A DNA stretch of 64,000 nt. It comes from Paenibacillus contaminans (GTDB lineage Bacteria > Bacillota > Bacilli > Paenibacillales > NBRC-103111). The notes beneath the pieces were generated by a model. That model searched no databases and was not told the DNA's origin. It worked only from the letters and a program-made list of their open reading frames with translations. Below are positions 25,295 to 33,611 of this stretch, piece by piece. The DNA lies in contig NZ_QMFB01000004.1 of NCBI RefSeq assembly GCF_003285015.1, positions 186,001 through 250,000 of the forward strand, in the 5' to 3' direction. The translations under genes and the position numbers were made by a program. Each line of letters begins with the position of its first letter. Position 1 is the first letter of the stretch.

Positions 25295-26902
25295 TTATCG
25301 AGACCTCTTATATTCAGTCGGCGTCACACCGACCATCAGTTTAAACATTTTGCAAAAATAGCGGTAATCCGTAATCCCTACTGCCTGGGCAATTTCATAA
25401 ATTTTCAACTCGGTCTTGCCAAGCAATTCCTTCGCCTTGTGCATACGAATGCGACTTATGTAATCCGATAAATATTCACCGGTTTCCTGCTTGAACAATT
25501 GTCCGACATAAGCCGGATTCAAATGAACCGCATCGGCCAGATCGGCAATGGACAAATCTTCATTGTAGCGATTCGCGATCAGCCCGCAAATGACGGCAAT
25601 CTCTCTGCGTACCGCATTTTTCTGCTCGAACAAGGTTGACGGGATCGCCAGGTAGTCGACAGCCAGCTCCCACCAATGGCAATAAGCTTGCCAAGTGTTG
25701 ACGAGCTCCAACCGCATTCTCAGACTTTTCTTATGCGGCTCCGGCACCTTCATCCCGTTCTCCAAAACCCCTCTTGCGACAGCCAATAAAAAATCCGATG
25801 ATTGTGCAGGGTCGCGGAGCGTTGTAAGCTGTTCGACCATCGTCATAAATTCGCGCCATTCGCGGTTATGCAAGGACTTGGTCATTCTCGCGATCTGCTC
25901 CAGCCGCTCCACGCTGTCCGGTTCTGGTTCCGGTTCGATCATGCCGTCCTGGTTGGCCATTACCGCTTTTCCGGAATAAAAATAATCTTGCAGTCTGGCT
26001 TGTCCCTCCGCAATCTGCTTGGCCACTTGTTCCATTTGCGAAGTGATTGCGCTTACAAACACAAAGCAGTCACTCTTTACGATCTCTCTTGTTTTCTCCA
26101 AGCCATATCGGACGAATTCGTGCAGCGCGAATTGAAAGAACGCATAACCTCTCTGCATCGGGCAAGTTACAAGTATGGTTAATCTGCTGTTGCGATAAGG
26201 AAATACGGCGACCTGGATGGATGTTTCCGCAAAATCCTCCCTCTGTTCAAGCGCTTCACCAGCCAGCCATTGCATGTGCTCAAAAGCTTCTTCCGCGAGC
26301 GAATTTTCATGAAATACCCAATACCAATCCCAGCCAACGGAAATAACGGAGCAATAGCTGCCTTTGAAGGGGATCCATTCGTTGATTTGCCGCATGCTGT
26401 CGGAAGTTGCCGATGCGGGTTCGCTTACCATACGCTGAATGAGCTGGTTTCTGGCGGTCCACTCCTCCTGGCGCTGTTGTTCGATCCTGCGGTTATGCAA
26501 ATCCTCTTTCATCCAATCACCCTGAATCTCTTCCGCCACCGCTTTACACGCCTGTAACACTTGTTCCTGTGACAATCCCATTTTCAGCAAATAATTTTTC
26601 GCGCCAAGCACGACTGCCCTCTGGGCATAAGCAAACTCGTCATGCGCGGTCAGAAAAATGATGCGAACATGCGGCCATCTTGTTTTTACGTATTGGGCAA
26701 ACTCCAGTCCGTCCATAATCGGCATCGTAATATCCGTCAAAACGAGATGCGGCAGCTCCCGTTCCATCATGGCGATCGCTTCCTGCCCGTTGATCGCCGC
26801 CCCCATCCACAGGAAGCCTGCCTCTTCCCACGGAATCTGTTCTGCAAAATGCTCTCGGACAATTTGTTCGTCATCTACTACGAGTATTTTCATCTTTTCC
26901 AA
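25295..26902 (-). CDS. YesN-like response regulator with AraC DNA-binding domain
   Basis: About 535 residues. Receiver domain at ~4-125: acidic pair in ILVVDDEQ, phospho-acceptor Asp in HLVLTDITMPIMDG (about 57), Thr in IIFLTAHDE, Lys in AKNYLLKMG. A ~280-residue helical middle follows, then a C-terminal AraC HTH pair (LSIADLADAVHLNPAYVGQLFKQ and KIYEIAQAVGITDYRYFCKM). The TTG at 26902 is 9 bases from AGGAGG, better placed than the ATG at 26893. It forms a two-component pair with the kinase encoded 55 bp upstream and probably activates the adjacent importer operon. Confidence 0.92.
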   Translation of the reverse strand: MEKMKILVVDDEQIVREHFAEQIPWEEAGFLWMGAAINGQEAIAMMERELPHLVLTDITMPIMDGLEFAQYVKTRWPHVRIIFLTAHDEFAYAQRAVVLGAKNYLLKMGLSQEQVLQACKAVAEEIQGDWMKEDLHNRRIEQQRQEEWTARNQLIQRMVSEPASATSDSMRQINEWIPFKGSYCSVISVGWDWYWVFHENSLAEEAFEHMQWLAGEALEQREDFAETSIQVAVFPYRNSRLTILVTCPMQRGYAFFQFALHEFVRYGLEKTREIVKSDCFVFVSAITSQMEQVAKQIAEGQARLQDYFYSGKAVMANQDGMIEPEPEPDSVERLEQIARMTKSLHNREWREFMTMVEQLTTLRDPAQSSDFLLAVARGVLENGMKVPEPHKKSLRMRLELVNTWQAYCHWWELAVDYLAIPSTLFEQKNAVRREIAVICGLIANRYNEDLSIADLADAVHLNPAYVGQLFKQETGEYLSDYISRIRMHKAKELLGKTELKIYEIAQAVGITDYRYFCKMFKLMVGVTPTEYKRSR

Positions 26903-26957
26903 ACGCTGTCCCCTCCTGCCATCTGCTCCTGCATCCAATCGGTGATCCCGTTCACAC

Positions 26958-28688
26958 TCAGGCGGAGGAAAGCGGCAGCCGGATCGTCACAATGAGTCCT
27001 TCCCCGGCATCATTGGCAATATCCAAGCCGTAGTTGTCGCCAAAATAAAGTTGAATCCGTTCCTGAATATTCCGAATCCCCAAGTTGTTCAACCCTTTGA
27101 ATGAATTGTTGTCGCGCTGCTTCTCGAACAAATTTCGAATAACATCCTCGTCTATGCCTGGCCCGGTATCCGACACTTCGATCGAAACCGTATCCGTCGC
27201 ATGGGCGGTCGCAGCCACAATAATATGATTCCGTTCGCCCGGCTTGCTCAGCCCGTAGAAAATACTATTCTCCACAAGCGTAATCAGCGTTAATTTCGGG
27301 ATCGAAACAGCCGAGAGAAGCTCGTCCGCAATAACAATATCCAGATCAAACACATGGCCGTAGCGTAATCGCATCAGTTCGGCATACCGTTCCAGTTTAT
27401 GAATTTCCTCCTCAAGCGGCACGACATCTCCCACTTTATCGATCGAATATTTCAACAACTCCATCAAAGCTTTGATCAGCGGGCCAATTTCCCCCGCTCG
27501 TTCCGTACCGCTCAGCCAATAAAAAGCGTTTAGCGTATTATACAGGAAGTGGGGTTGAATTTGCGACTGCAGCACTCTGATTTCTTGAACCCGCTTCCGC
27601 TCTTCCGCTTTCTGCAAGTTCGTGAACATATCGTTCAGATTGTTCATCATCTTGTTAAAATGGGTAGCAATCCAAGAAAATTCATCGTTGCGTTTAAACA
27701 CAATACGCGTATCCAAATGGCCGAGCGAGCTCTCGTTCATGTGCCGGATGATCGTGCGGATCGGTTTTCGGATATAAGCAGCTACCCGATAGGATACAAA
27801 CAGCGAAATGGAAATCCAGATAACAAAAATAGTCAGAACCTGCTTTCGAAGCGACGACAGCAGCGGGTATGCCTCGGCTTCGTTAACTGCCGCAAACACA
27901 ATCCAGTCCCAACGGTTGTTGTTGCTTCGCAACATTTTATAATTGCCGTCCGCCGTTTGAATGCTGTTCAAATCATTCCTTTTCCCTACAAGCGTTTGGC
28001 CCAGCACTTCGATCATGTGGTCTCGCTGCAATTTCTGGCTGTATAACTCTACCGGCGCATTAGAACTTACAAATTCACCGTTTTGCGAAAAAATGTAGAT
28101 CTGTTTATCCTTCGGAAATGAGGCGGCAAGGTTGGCAAAAGAGTTGACATTCAACTCAAGAGCAACCGTAATGCTGCGCGATTTGTCGCGTGTATTGAAC
28201 GATTTGGCCACTACGACAGAACGGCCAAGCCCCGAATTGAACGGTTCGCTCCACCAAAATCCCCATTGTCTCGCCTGCTTATCGACTTCCTTAACCCACT
28301 CTGGCGATAACATGTGCTTGTACAGCTCCGGCGAGATTGTCACCAGCTTCCCTTCCTCAATCACATAGACGGTATTGATTTCATTCGGATAGGAGGAGAT
28401 TAAGTTATTCATCAGCAAGGAATAGCCTTCTAACGGCAGCGATTCGAAAATATCCGCATTGGCAAAGTAAACAAGCTGGGATTGCATATTCAGCATATAC
28501 CATTTTAAATAATCCTCGACATGAACGACAGACGATTGCAGCGATTTCTCCTGATTTTCCTTCACCAGAACATATACGGTGGAATATGCAATAACACCGA
28601 TCATCATCAAGCCAACCAGCAAACTAAAAAAAGAAATGAGAAAAACTTTTCTGCTTGTGCTTGTAAAAAGACGTTTTCTCTGGAACAT
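26958..28688 (-). CDS. YesM-like sensor histidine kinase
   Basis: 576 residues. Transmembrane helices at ~15-37 and ~295-315 bracket a ~260-residue extracellular Cache-type sensor. A HAMP linker follows (RKPIRTIIRHMNESSLGHLD), then the His-kinase block with phospho-acceptor His in SQIQPHFLYNTLNAFYWL. The ATP-binding domain has the N box TLVENSIFYGL and G boxes DTGPGIDED and GLGIRNIQERI. This is the LytS/YesM type, found with YesN-like regulators beside Lpl transporters, and likely senses an extracellular sugar or the loaded binding protein. Confidence 0.93.
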   Translation of the reverse strand: MFQRKRLFTSTSRKVFLISFFSLLVGLMMIGVIAYSTVYVLVKENQEKSLQSSVVHVEDYLKWYMLNMQSQLVYFANADIFESLPLEGYSLLMNNLISSYPNEINTVYVIEEGKLVTISPELYKHMLSPEWVKEVDKQARQWGFWWSEPFNSGLGRSVVVAKSFNTRDKSRSITVALELNVNSFANLAASFPKDKQIYIFSQNGEFVSSNAPVELYSQKLQRDHMIEVLGQTLVGKRNDLNSIQTADGNYKMLRSNNNRWDWIVFAAVNEAEAYPLLSSLRKQVLTIFVIWISISLFVSYRVAAYIRKPIRTIIRHMNESSLGHLDTRIVFKRNDEFSWIATHFNKMMNNLNDMFTNLQKAEERKRVQEIRVLQSQIQPHFLYNTLNAFYWLSGTERAGEIGPLIKALMELLKYSIDKVGDVVPLEEEIHKLERYAELMRLRYGHVFDLDIVIADELLSAVSIPKLTLITLVENSIFYGLSKPGERNHIIVAATAHATDTVSIEVSDTGPGIDEDVIRNLFEKQRDNNSFKGLNNLGIRNIQERIQLYFGDNYGLDIANDAGEGLIVTIRLPLSSA

Positions 28689-29197
28689 GCCCCCATAATT
28701 CCCCTTCCATTACTATCCAACTATGTCCCGGCTTTAGTTTACTTTACTTTCAACGCAGCTGATTTTGCAAACGCTTTTTTTGTTCCACTTCCCAGCGGTT
28801 ATGTACGGCCTGCAAAAAATCCCTTATAGCCGCCGGACATCTGCCATCTATCAGCATGGAACTCTAAAAGGCACTTCTGCCTCTAGCTAATTACTTGATC
28901 CCTAATCTCAGTGTATCAGGGTGGCTTTACGCAGCTTCCGTCACCCGATCTATAGAACTCACATTAATTTTCGTAGACCAATGAAAAGATAACTCCAATC
29001 TCCTTACCATAATCCCATGGATGGCACGCTGCATTGACAATGAAGTAATTCCCAAAATAAGTGATCTCGCCAGCCGAAATTTAATTACTCAATTCTGCCT
29101 TTTACTTTAACGTTTCGGGCCAACATCAAGCTTGCTTTACAGCCAGAGAAAACCAGTGATAAACTGAATAAAATTGGAAAAGCAGGAGTGGACGATA
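28689..29197. other. Intergenic region with a gene relic
   Basis: No intact gene. On the minus strand 28964-29077 is a 37-codon open frame without a start that reads like a real C-terminus (GEITYFGNYFIVNAACHPWD, then YGKEIGVIFSLVYEN). It is probably a leftover of a lost gene. The rest shows nothing recognisable. Confidence 0.35.
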
Positions 29198-29605
29198 ATG
29201 AGCTGGGATGTTCTCATCATGAAAGAGAAATATGATTTCGACGCACCAGAGGAGAATCAACCAGATATTGCCCCCCTCGGCAAACGGGACGAGATCATCG
29301 AAAAATTGACGAAATGTATTCCTAATTTGGATTATCGGGATGAAGCGTGGGGAATCTTGAATGACGAAGGTTACTCGATCGAGTTTAACACTGGAGACGA
29401 GGAGCTTGTGGACTCCATTATGCTGCATATCAGGGGCGGAGGAACTGTGATGGATACCATCCAATTGGTTTCCGAGACGCTGGATGCATATGCGCTCGAT
29501 ACATCTGACTGTGCCTATATTGATTTTAAGCAACCTGAGCAAGCAAAGGAATCATGGGAGCGATTCCAGAAGTATCGGGACAAAGTTTTAAACAAAGAGA
29601 AATAG
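29198..29605 (+). CDS. Small acidic cytoplasmic protein, family unknown
   Basis: 135 residues starting MSWDVLIMKEKYDFDAPEEN; the ATG at 29198 follows GCAGGAGTGG at good spacing, and an in-frame ATG at 29174 lacks a site. The protein is acidic, with no signal or membrane segment. IPNLDYRDEAWGILNDEGYS and an ALDTSDCAYIDFK end are its most distinctive parts. Proteins of this look are often encoded singly in Paenibacillus and sometimes act as immunity proteins, but nothing here proves that. A terminator follows. Confidence 0.65.
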   Translation: MSWDVLIMKEKYDFDAPEENQPDIAPLGKRDEIIEKLTKCIPNLDYRDEAWGILNDEGYSIEFNTGDEELVDSIMLHIRGGGTVMDTIQLVSETLDAYALDTSDCAYIDFKQPEQAKESWERFQKYRDKVLNKEK

Positions 29606-29612
29606 GTAAATC

Positions 29613-29660
29613 GTTGCCGTCACTTATGATACGGTTCACCGCGCTGTCTGTAACGGCAAG
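29613..29660. repeat. Short palindromic repeat, second family
   Basis: TTGCCGT (29614-29620) and ACGGCAA (29653-29659) bracket CACTTATGATACGGTTCACC, which recurs at 30629-30650 and in variant form at 9367-9392. The right arm TCTGTAACGGCAAGTTTT recurs at 7966-7983. Confidence 0.55.
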
Positions 29661-29664
29661 TTTT

Positions 29665-29695
29665 AGGGCCATCCTTAGCGGGATGGCCCTTTTTT
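29665..29695 (+). terminator. Rho-independent terminator
   Basis: AGGGCCATCC-ttagcg-GGATGGCCCT followed by T6: a perfect 10-bp stem ending the transcript of the small gene at 29198. Confidence 0.85.
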
Positions 29696-29711
29696 ATAAT
29701 GGAAAGTGTGC

Positions 29712-29766
29712 TTGACATTACTTGCATTGCACGATATATTTTTGTCATGGAAAGCTACCTTTCCAT
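29712..29766 (+). promoter_or_regulatory. Sigma-A promoter with palindromic operator
   Basis: TTGACA (29712-29717), a 17-bp spacer and TATATT (29735-29740). Immediately after the expected start point lies a perfect palindrome ATGGAAAG-ctac-CTTTCCAT (29747-29766). Its position suggests autorepression by the XRE regulator encoded next. Confidence 0.75.
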
Positions 29767-29781
29767 AAGGAGAGTGAACGC

Positions 29782-29988
29782 ATGAACAACCGCTTAGAAG
29801 AAATTCGCAAGAAACACGGAATTAAGCAAGAAGAATTAGCGGCGGCTCTTGAAGTGTCAAGGCAAACGATCGGTTCGCTGGAAAATGGACGTTATAACCC
29901 CTCGATCCTTTTAGCGTTCAAGATTGCTCGTTTTTTCGGTATGACTATCGAAGAAATCTTTATTTATGAGGAGGATGAGAATGTATGA
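29782..29988 (+). CDS. Small XRE-family (Cro/CI-like) DNA-binding regulator
   Basis: 68 residues that are almost entirely a single HTH_3 domain: MNNRLEEIRKKHGIKQEELA, then ALEVSRQTIGSLENGRYNPS, then a FFGMTIEEIFIYEEDENV tail. The ATG at 29782 has an AAGGAGAG site. It overlaps the next gene by four bases (ATGA). Such short YgzD/YvaO-like regulators are usually paired with a small membrane protein, as here. It probably binds the palindrome at 29747-29766. Confidence 0.9.
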   Translation: MNNRLEEIRKKHGIKQEELAAALEVSRQTIGSLENGRYNPSILLAFKIARFFGMTIEEIFIYEEDENV

Positions 29989-30416
29989 ACAAAACGATTT
30001 TGTCTAATTTGTTTACGGTTGCAGGCATAGCCATACTAGCAGTCGGTGTGTACTTCATCAAAACAATTGAAGATCCGCAAGGATTGCTTCGAGCGTTACC
30101 TTATATCTGCGTTGGCATCGGGAGTGGAATGTTCGGTCACGGTATGGGAGAAATAATGATCCGATACGCGAAGAAGAACAATCCCGCCGCAGCAAAGCAG
30201 CTAGAAATTGAACAGAAAGACGAACGCAATCTGGCAATCGCCAATCGGGCAAAAGCAAAAGCATATGACATGATGGTTTTTGTGTTCGGGGCCTTAATAA
30301 CAGCATTGGCCTTGATGGATATCGATTTAACAATGGTATTGGTATTTGTTGCTGCCTATCTGTTTATCATTGGATACTGCACTTATTACCGGTATAAGTA
30401 CTATAAAGAAATGTAA
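29985..30416 (+). CDS. Small integral membrane protein, partner of the XRE regulator
   Basis: 143 residues with four hydrophobic helices (about 8-26, 36-54, 93-111, 116-134). A charged cytoplasmic-looking segment (EQKDERNLAIANRAKAKAYD) sits between the second and third. This pattern recalls DUF2178-like membrane proteins encoded beside XRE regulators in Bacillota. Start and stop overlap with the regulator gene indicates coupled translation. Function unknown. Confidence 0.75.
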   Translation: MNKTILSNLFTVAGIAILAVGVYFIKTIEDPQGLLRALPYICVGIGSGMFGHGMGEIMIRYAKKNNPAAAKQLEIEQKDERNLAIANRAKAKAYDMMVFVFGALITALALMDIDLTMVLVFVAAYLFIIGYCTYYRYKYYKEM

Positions 30417-30460
30417 TAAAAAAGCCTTTCGGTAAGTTACACAAAGAAAGGAATGAAGAC

Positions 30461-30523
30461 ATGACGAAATTATCTCTCAGTGGTTTAAAATACGGAGAAC
30501 GTGCTGTGGAAGTAAAATTATGA
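30461..30523 (+). CDS. Possible 20-residue peptide or 5' remnant
   Basis: MTKLSLSGLKYGERAVEVKL followed by TGA, with AAAGGAATGAAG upstream of the ATG at a usable distance. It could be a tiny gene in the regulator operon or the surviving 5' end of a lost gene. The remaining bases to 30620 show nothing recognisable. Confidence 0.3.
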   Translation: MTKLSLSGLKYGERAVEVKL

Positions 30524-30621
30524 CTGACTATATCAGTTCCATTTTTTTGCACTTCTAAACATCTCAACAGTCACTCTTCACCATATATACAAATCCATGC
30601 TCCGCAGGGAATTCCGCAAAA

Positions 30622-30755
30622 AACTTACCCTTATTTATGATACGGTTCACCGCGATTGATCTTCAACTATCCTGCCCGTTACTTTAATGAACTGGAGCAG
30701 GTCGCCTAGGCGCCTGCTCCATCATTTCACTATCGTACCCGTTAGCGCAATGTCC
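30622..30755. repeat. Composite dispersed repeat, copy H
   Basis: The cleanest copy. Left module (ACTTACCCTTATTTATGATA...CGCGATTGATCTT), left box AACTATCCTGCCCGTTACTT, stem GGAGCAGG...CCTGCTCC with CGCCTAGGCG at its apex (30694-30720), right box ACTATCGTACCCGTTAGCG. Confidence 0.75.
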
Positions 30756-30810
30756 TAACATTTCACTGCGAACGGTTTCTCTCTTACTATGAGCTTAAGA
30801 GACTATCTTT

Positions 30811-31425
30811 TCACTCACGCCAATCCAGATTTGGAGCCTTCTGCAACTGCACTTGTACGCCAAATGTTCTCCCCGCTTCAAGCAAAAATTCTTTGCAAAA
30901 ATAATAACCTCGGTGATACACAATCCGATTGTTTTCGAAAACAAATTCGCGAATATCGTGAAGAGCAAGCCCTAGCTCGGTTTCAGCCAATGCCACGAAT
31001 ACTTTTCGGCCCCATAAAAGCTCCAACGAAACATGCAAAACCGGCCCTCTGTGTTTGAAAGAACCATTAAGCATTTCCCTCTTCGAATATTCCTGGAATC
31101 CAGGTTTTGCATCATTATGAATACTTTCCTCAAACATTCCAAGAATACTATCCACATCGCCGTTTCTCATTGCCAGAAGTAGGGTATCAAGCAGCGAAGC
31201 GTTTGATTCAATATTTTCTGACTGAATTTGATCGGATAATTTGCTGCGATTGTTGCGGATATTGGTTCTCGCACGATGAAGGGCTGCATAAACCGAACCT
31301 TCGGTCATTCGAACCATTCCGGCTACGTCAGAAGCAGTAAATCCATATACTTCCATGAGTAAGAAAACAGCAATTTGCCTTTGCGGCAGATATGATCGAT
31401 CTAGCGTCTTCAGTAAGAAAATTAT
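30811..31425 (-). pseudogene. 5'-truncated ECF sigma factor (region 4 plus SnoaL-like tail)
   Basis: The open frame starts after a stop at 31426, in the middle of sigma region 4 (LDRSYLPQRQIAVFLLMEVY, then GFTASDVAGMVRMTEGSVYAA and LHRARTNIRN). It continues into a ~115-residue SnoaL/NTF2-like domain as in SigJ-type (ECF41-like) factors. Region 2, needed for -10 binding and core contact, is absent, and no region-2 sequence is visible upstream. An ATG at 31356 could start a 181-residue protein, but it has no ribosome binding site and cuts into the HTH. Inactive remnant. Confidence 0.7.
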
Positions 31426-31452
31426 TTATTTATAGATACATATAAAAGAACA

Positions 31453-31488
31453 GCAGGAGTTTGCTGGTATCATCCTGCAGACTCCTGC
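31453..31488 (-). terminator. Terminator of the second importer operon
   Basis: GCAGGAGT/ACTCCTGC stem, 20-base loop, then TGTTCTTTTAT on the minus strand, 80 bp beyond the stop of the sialidase-like gene at 31569. Confidence 0.6.
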
Positions 31489-31568
31489 CGTCAAAAGAAA
31501 GATTACAAGCGAACCGCGAGCTTGATGATGGCCGGCAGCACAAGTGAATCTTATGTTCCTTTACCTTA

Positions 31569-32666
31569 TTAAGAACCGTTAACCTCGCACAAGGAGCCGG
31601 CAATATACCGCAAGCCGTCTTGCGCATCATAGTAATAGTACGTGATGAACACGTTACCGCCTTCGAGTTGAACGGCGCTAGTATAGCCGATATCTCTTCC
31701 TGGCGCATCTTCACGGACGATAATTTCCTCCGCTTCGTCGATGTTGCCGCATTCCGCGTCCAACACGATGGCCCGAATACCATAAGGCTTATGCCTATAG
31801 CCATAAGTAAGCAGCACATTGCCGTCTTCCAGCCGCAGCAGATGAAACGGGCTGGGGGAATCGATAGCGTGCTTCACCGGCAGGCTCCATGTTTTTCCGT
31901 TATCCGAAGACTCCGATGTAAATAATGGGGAACTCTTATGTTCGGCGCCATCCTCTTTGGATATTTTCATGCTGCGGATGAAAGCGACCAGCTTCCCGCT
32001 TGCGGTCCTGTATAGATTCGGTTCGTAAAAATAATGACCGTCGCAATCTGCAATGGCGGCCAGTATCGACCATGTTTCACCGCGATCCTTCGTTTCGGCG
32101 ATGAGCACTTCCGAAGCTCCCCCCTCAGTAATGCGATAAAGCGGAGCCATAATGGTGCCGTCTTCCAATTCCGTGCAATTGCCGCGGATGGCGGTATCCG
32201 CGATGTTTATGCAGACCGGAGAACTCCACGTTTGTCCCCCGTCCGTCGATTGCACCGTATAAACGCCTTCGATTCGGCCCAACCATTTTCCGTATACCGA
32301 ACTCCATAGCCCGCTCCCGCTTCTATCTTGGACGTCGTCAGCGTCGTACACCTTCCACATAAAAAAAGTAGCGAACAACGTTCCGTCTTGCAGTACGTTT
32401 AGACATGGGTCCTGTACGCCGCAAAAATAATCGTCATAAAGAACGAGGGGGTCACGATTCCAGGTTTCCCCATCCTTGGTTACAAGATAAACCGCTTTGG
32501 ACGCAGGGTCGAGATGGGTGATTTGCCCGTATGTCCGCTGACGGTCAGGGGCTTGACGAAACGAAATCGCCAGTCGGCCGTCCTGCATTTGGACAATGCT
32601 TGGAAAACAATTGTAATTCCCGTCCTTATGGATGATTTCATGTTTTATCGGTTGCAATAGCGGCAT
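31569..32666 (-). CDS. Sialidase-like (BNR/Asp-box) beta-propeller protein, cytoplasmic
   Basis: 365 residues and no signal peptide. At least four Asp-box turns (TKDGETWN, STDGGQTWSSP, TKDRGETWSIL, SSDNGKTWSLP) mark a six-bladed sialidase-type propeller. FPSIVQMQDGRLAISFRQAP near the N-terminus resembles the first active-site blade of exo-sialidases. Its place as last gene of an Lpl importer operon suggests it acts on the imported oligosaccharide inside the cell. BNR enzymes include sialidases and several other glycosidases, so the true substrate is open. AGGAGG-type site upstream. Confidence 0.85.
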   Translation of the reverse strand: MPLLQPIKHEIIHKDGNYNCFPSIVQMQDGRLAISFRQAPDRQRTYGQITHLDPASKAVYLVTKDGETWNRDPLVLYDDYFCGVQDPCLNVLQDGTLFATFFMWKVYDADDVQDRSGSGLWSSVYGKWLGRIEGVYTVQSTDGGQTWSSPVCINIADTAIRGNCTELEDGTIMAPLYRITEGGASEVLIAETKDRGETWSILAAIADCDGHYFYEPNLYRTASGKLVAFIRSMKISKEDGAEHKSSPLFTSESSDNGKTWSLPVKHAIDSPSPFHLLRLEDGNVLLTYGYRHKPYGIRAIVLDAECGNIDEAEEIIVREDAPGRDIGYTSAVQLEGGNVFITYYYYDAQDGLRYIAGSLCEVNGS

Positions 32667-32708
32667 ATCCTTTTCCTCCCTGGGGTAGTTATTCGAAATC
32701 CGGCTTTT

Positions 32709-33599
32709 TTAGCCTTTGACCGAACCGATCATGGCGCCCTTGACAAAATATTTTTGGATAAACGGGTAAATCAGCAGAATCGGTAACGTACAAACGATGA
32801 TGACTGCAGATTTGATCGTTTGCGGAGGCGGCAAAGATTCGTAAAGCTGACCGGGCGAGCTTTCCTGATCCGTCATGACGCCGCTTAACAAGATGTTCCG
32901 CATCACCATCTGCAAAGGCATTTTTCTCACATCGTCCATATAGATGGCCGCGTCGAACCACGCGTTCCAATGCCCGACGGCGTAAAACAAGCCGATTGTC
33001 GCAAAGGAAGGAAGCGCAAGCGGAAAAATGATTTTTAGCAAAATCGTGGGCGGATTCGCCCCATCGACGATTGCCGATTCTTCAATCTCCTGCGGGATGT
33101 TCATGAAGAACGTTCGCATGATAAACATATTCCACGCGCTGATCAAGCTCGGGATAACCATCACCCAGATGGAATTACGCAAACCGAGATTATCGATCAG
33201 CAGAAAGGTCGGAATCAAACCGCCGCTGAAAATCATCGTCAAGAAGACAATCGTTACGATCAGATTTCGCCCAGGCAAGCTTCTTTTGGATAAACCGTAG
33301 GCAAGCATAGACGTAAACAGCAAATTCAACAGCGTGCCGACCGTAACGCGAAATATCGTAATCTTGTAGGCATTCAGCAGCAGTGATGATTTACTAAAAA
33401 TCATTTTGTAGGCAGTCAAATCAAAGGTCTGCGGTAAAAGGATAAACGCCCCCCTCTTCGCCGCTTCCGCTTCGCTTACAAAAGAGGTCGCCAAGACCGA
33501 CAGAAAAGGAATGAGGAACAGCAAACTAAGGCCGATCAGCAACATATAATTGCATGCATGAAATATTTTTTCGGATTTCGTTACGGCAATCGTATTCAA
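32709..33599 (-). CDS. Carbohydrate ABC importer permease (LplC type)
   Basis: 296 residues, six transmembrane helices, MalG-type loop (EIEESAIVDGANPPTILLKIIFP) and the LplC C-terminus FIQKYFVKGAMIGSVKG. It starts at TTG 33599 behind a strong AGGAGGCGG, 12 bp after its partner permease. Similar in length and sequence to the permease at 23257. No ATPase is encoded in the cluster. Confidence 0.92.
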   Translation of the reverse strand: MNTIAVTKSEKIFHACNYMLLIGLSLLFLIPFLSVLATSFVSEAEAAKRGAFILLPQTFDLTAYKMIFSKSSLLLNAYKITIFRVTVGTLLNLLFTSMLAYGLSKRSLPGRNLIVTIVFLTMIFSGGLIPTFLLIDNLGLRNSIWVMVIPSLISAWNMFIMRTFFMNIPQEIEESAIVDGANPPTILLKIIFPLALPSFATIGLFYAVGHWNAWFDAAIYMDDVRKMPLQMVMRNILLSGVMTDQESSPGQLYESLPPPQTIKSAVIIVCTLPILLIYPFIQKYFVKGAMIGSVKG

Positions 33600-33611
33600 T
33601 TTTTCCGCCTC

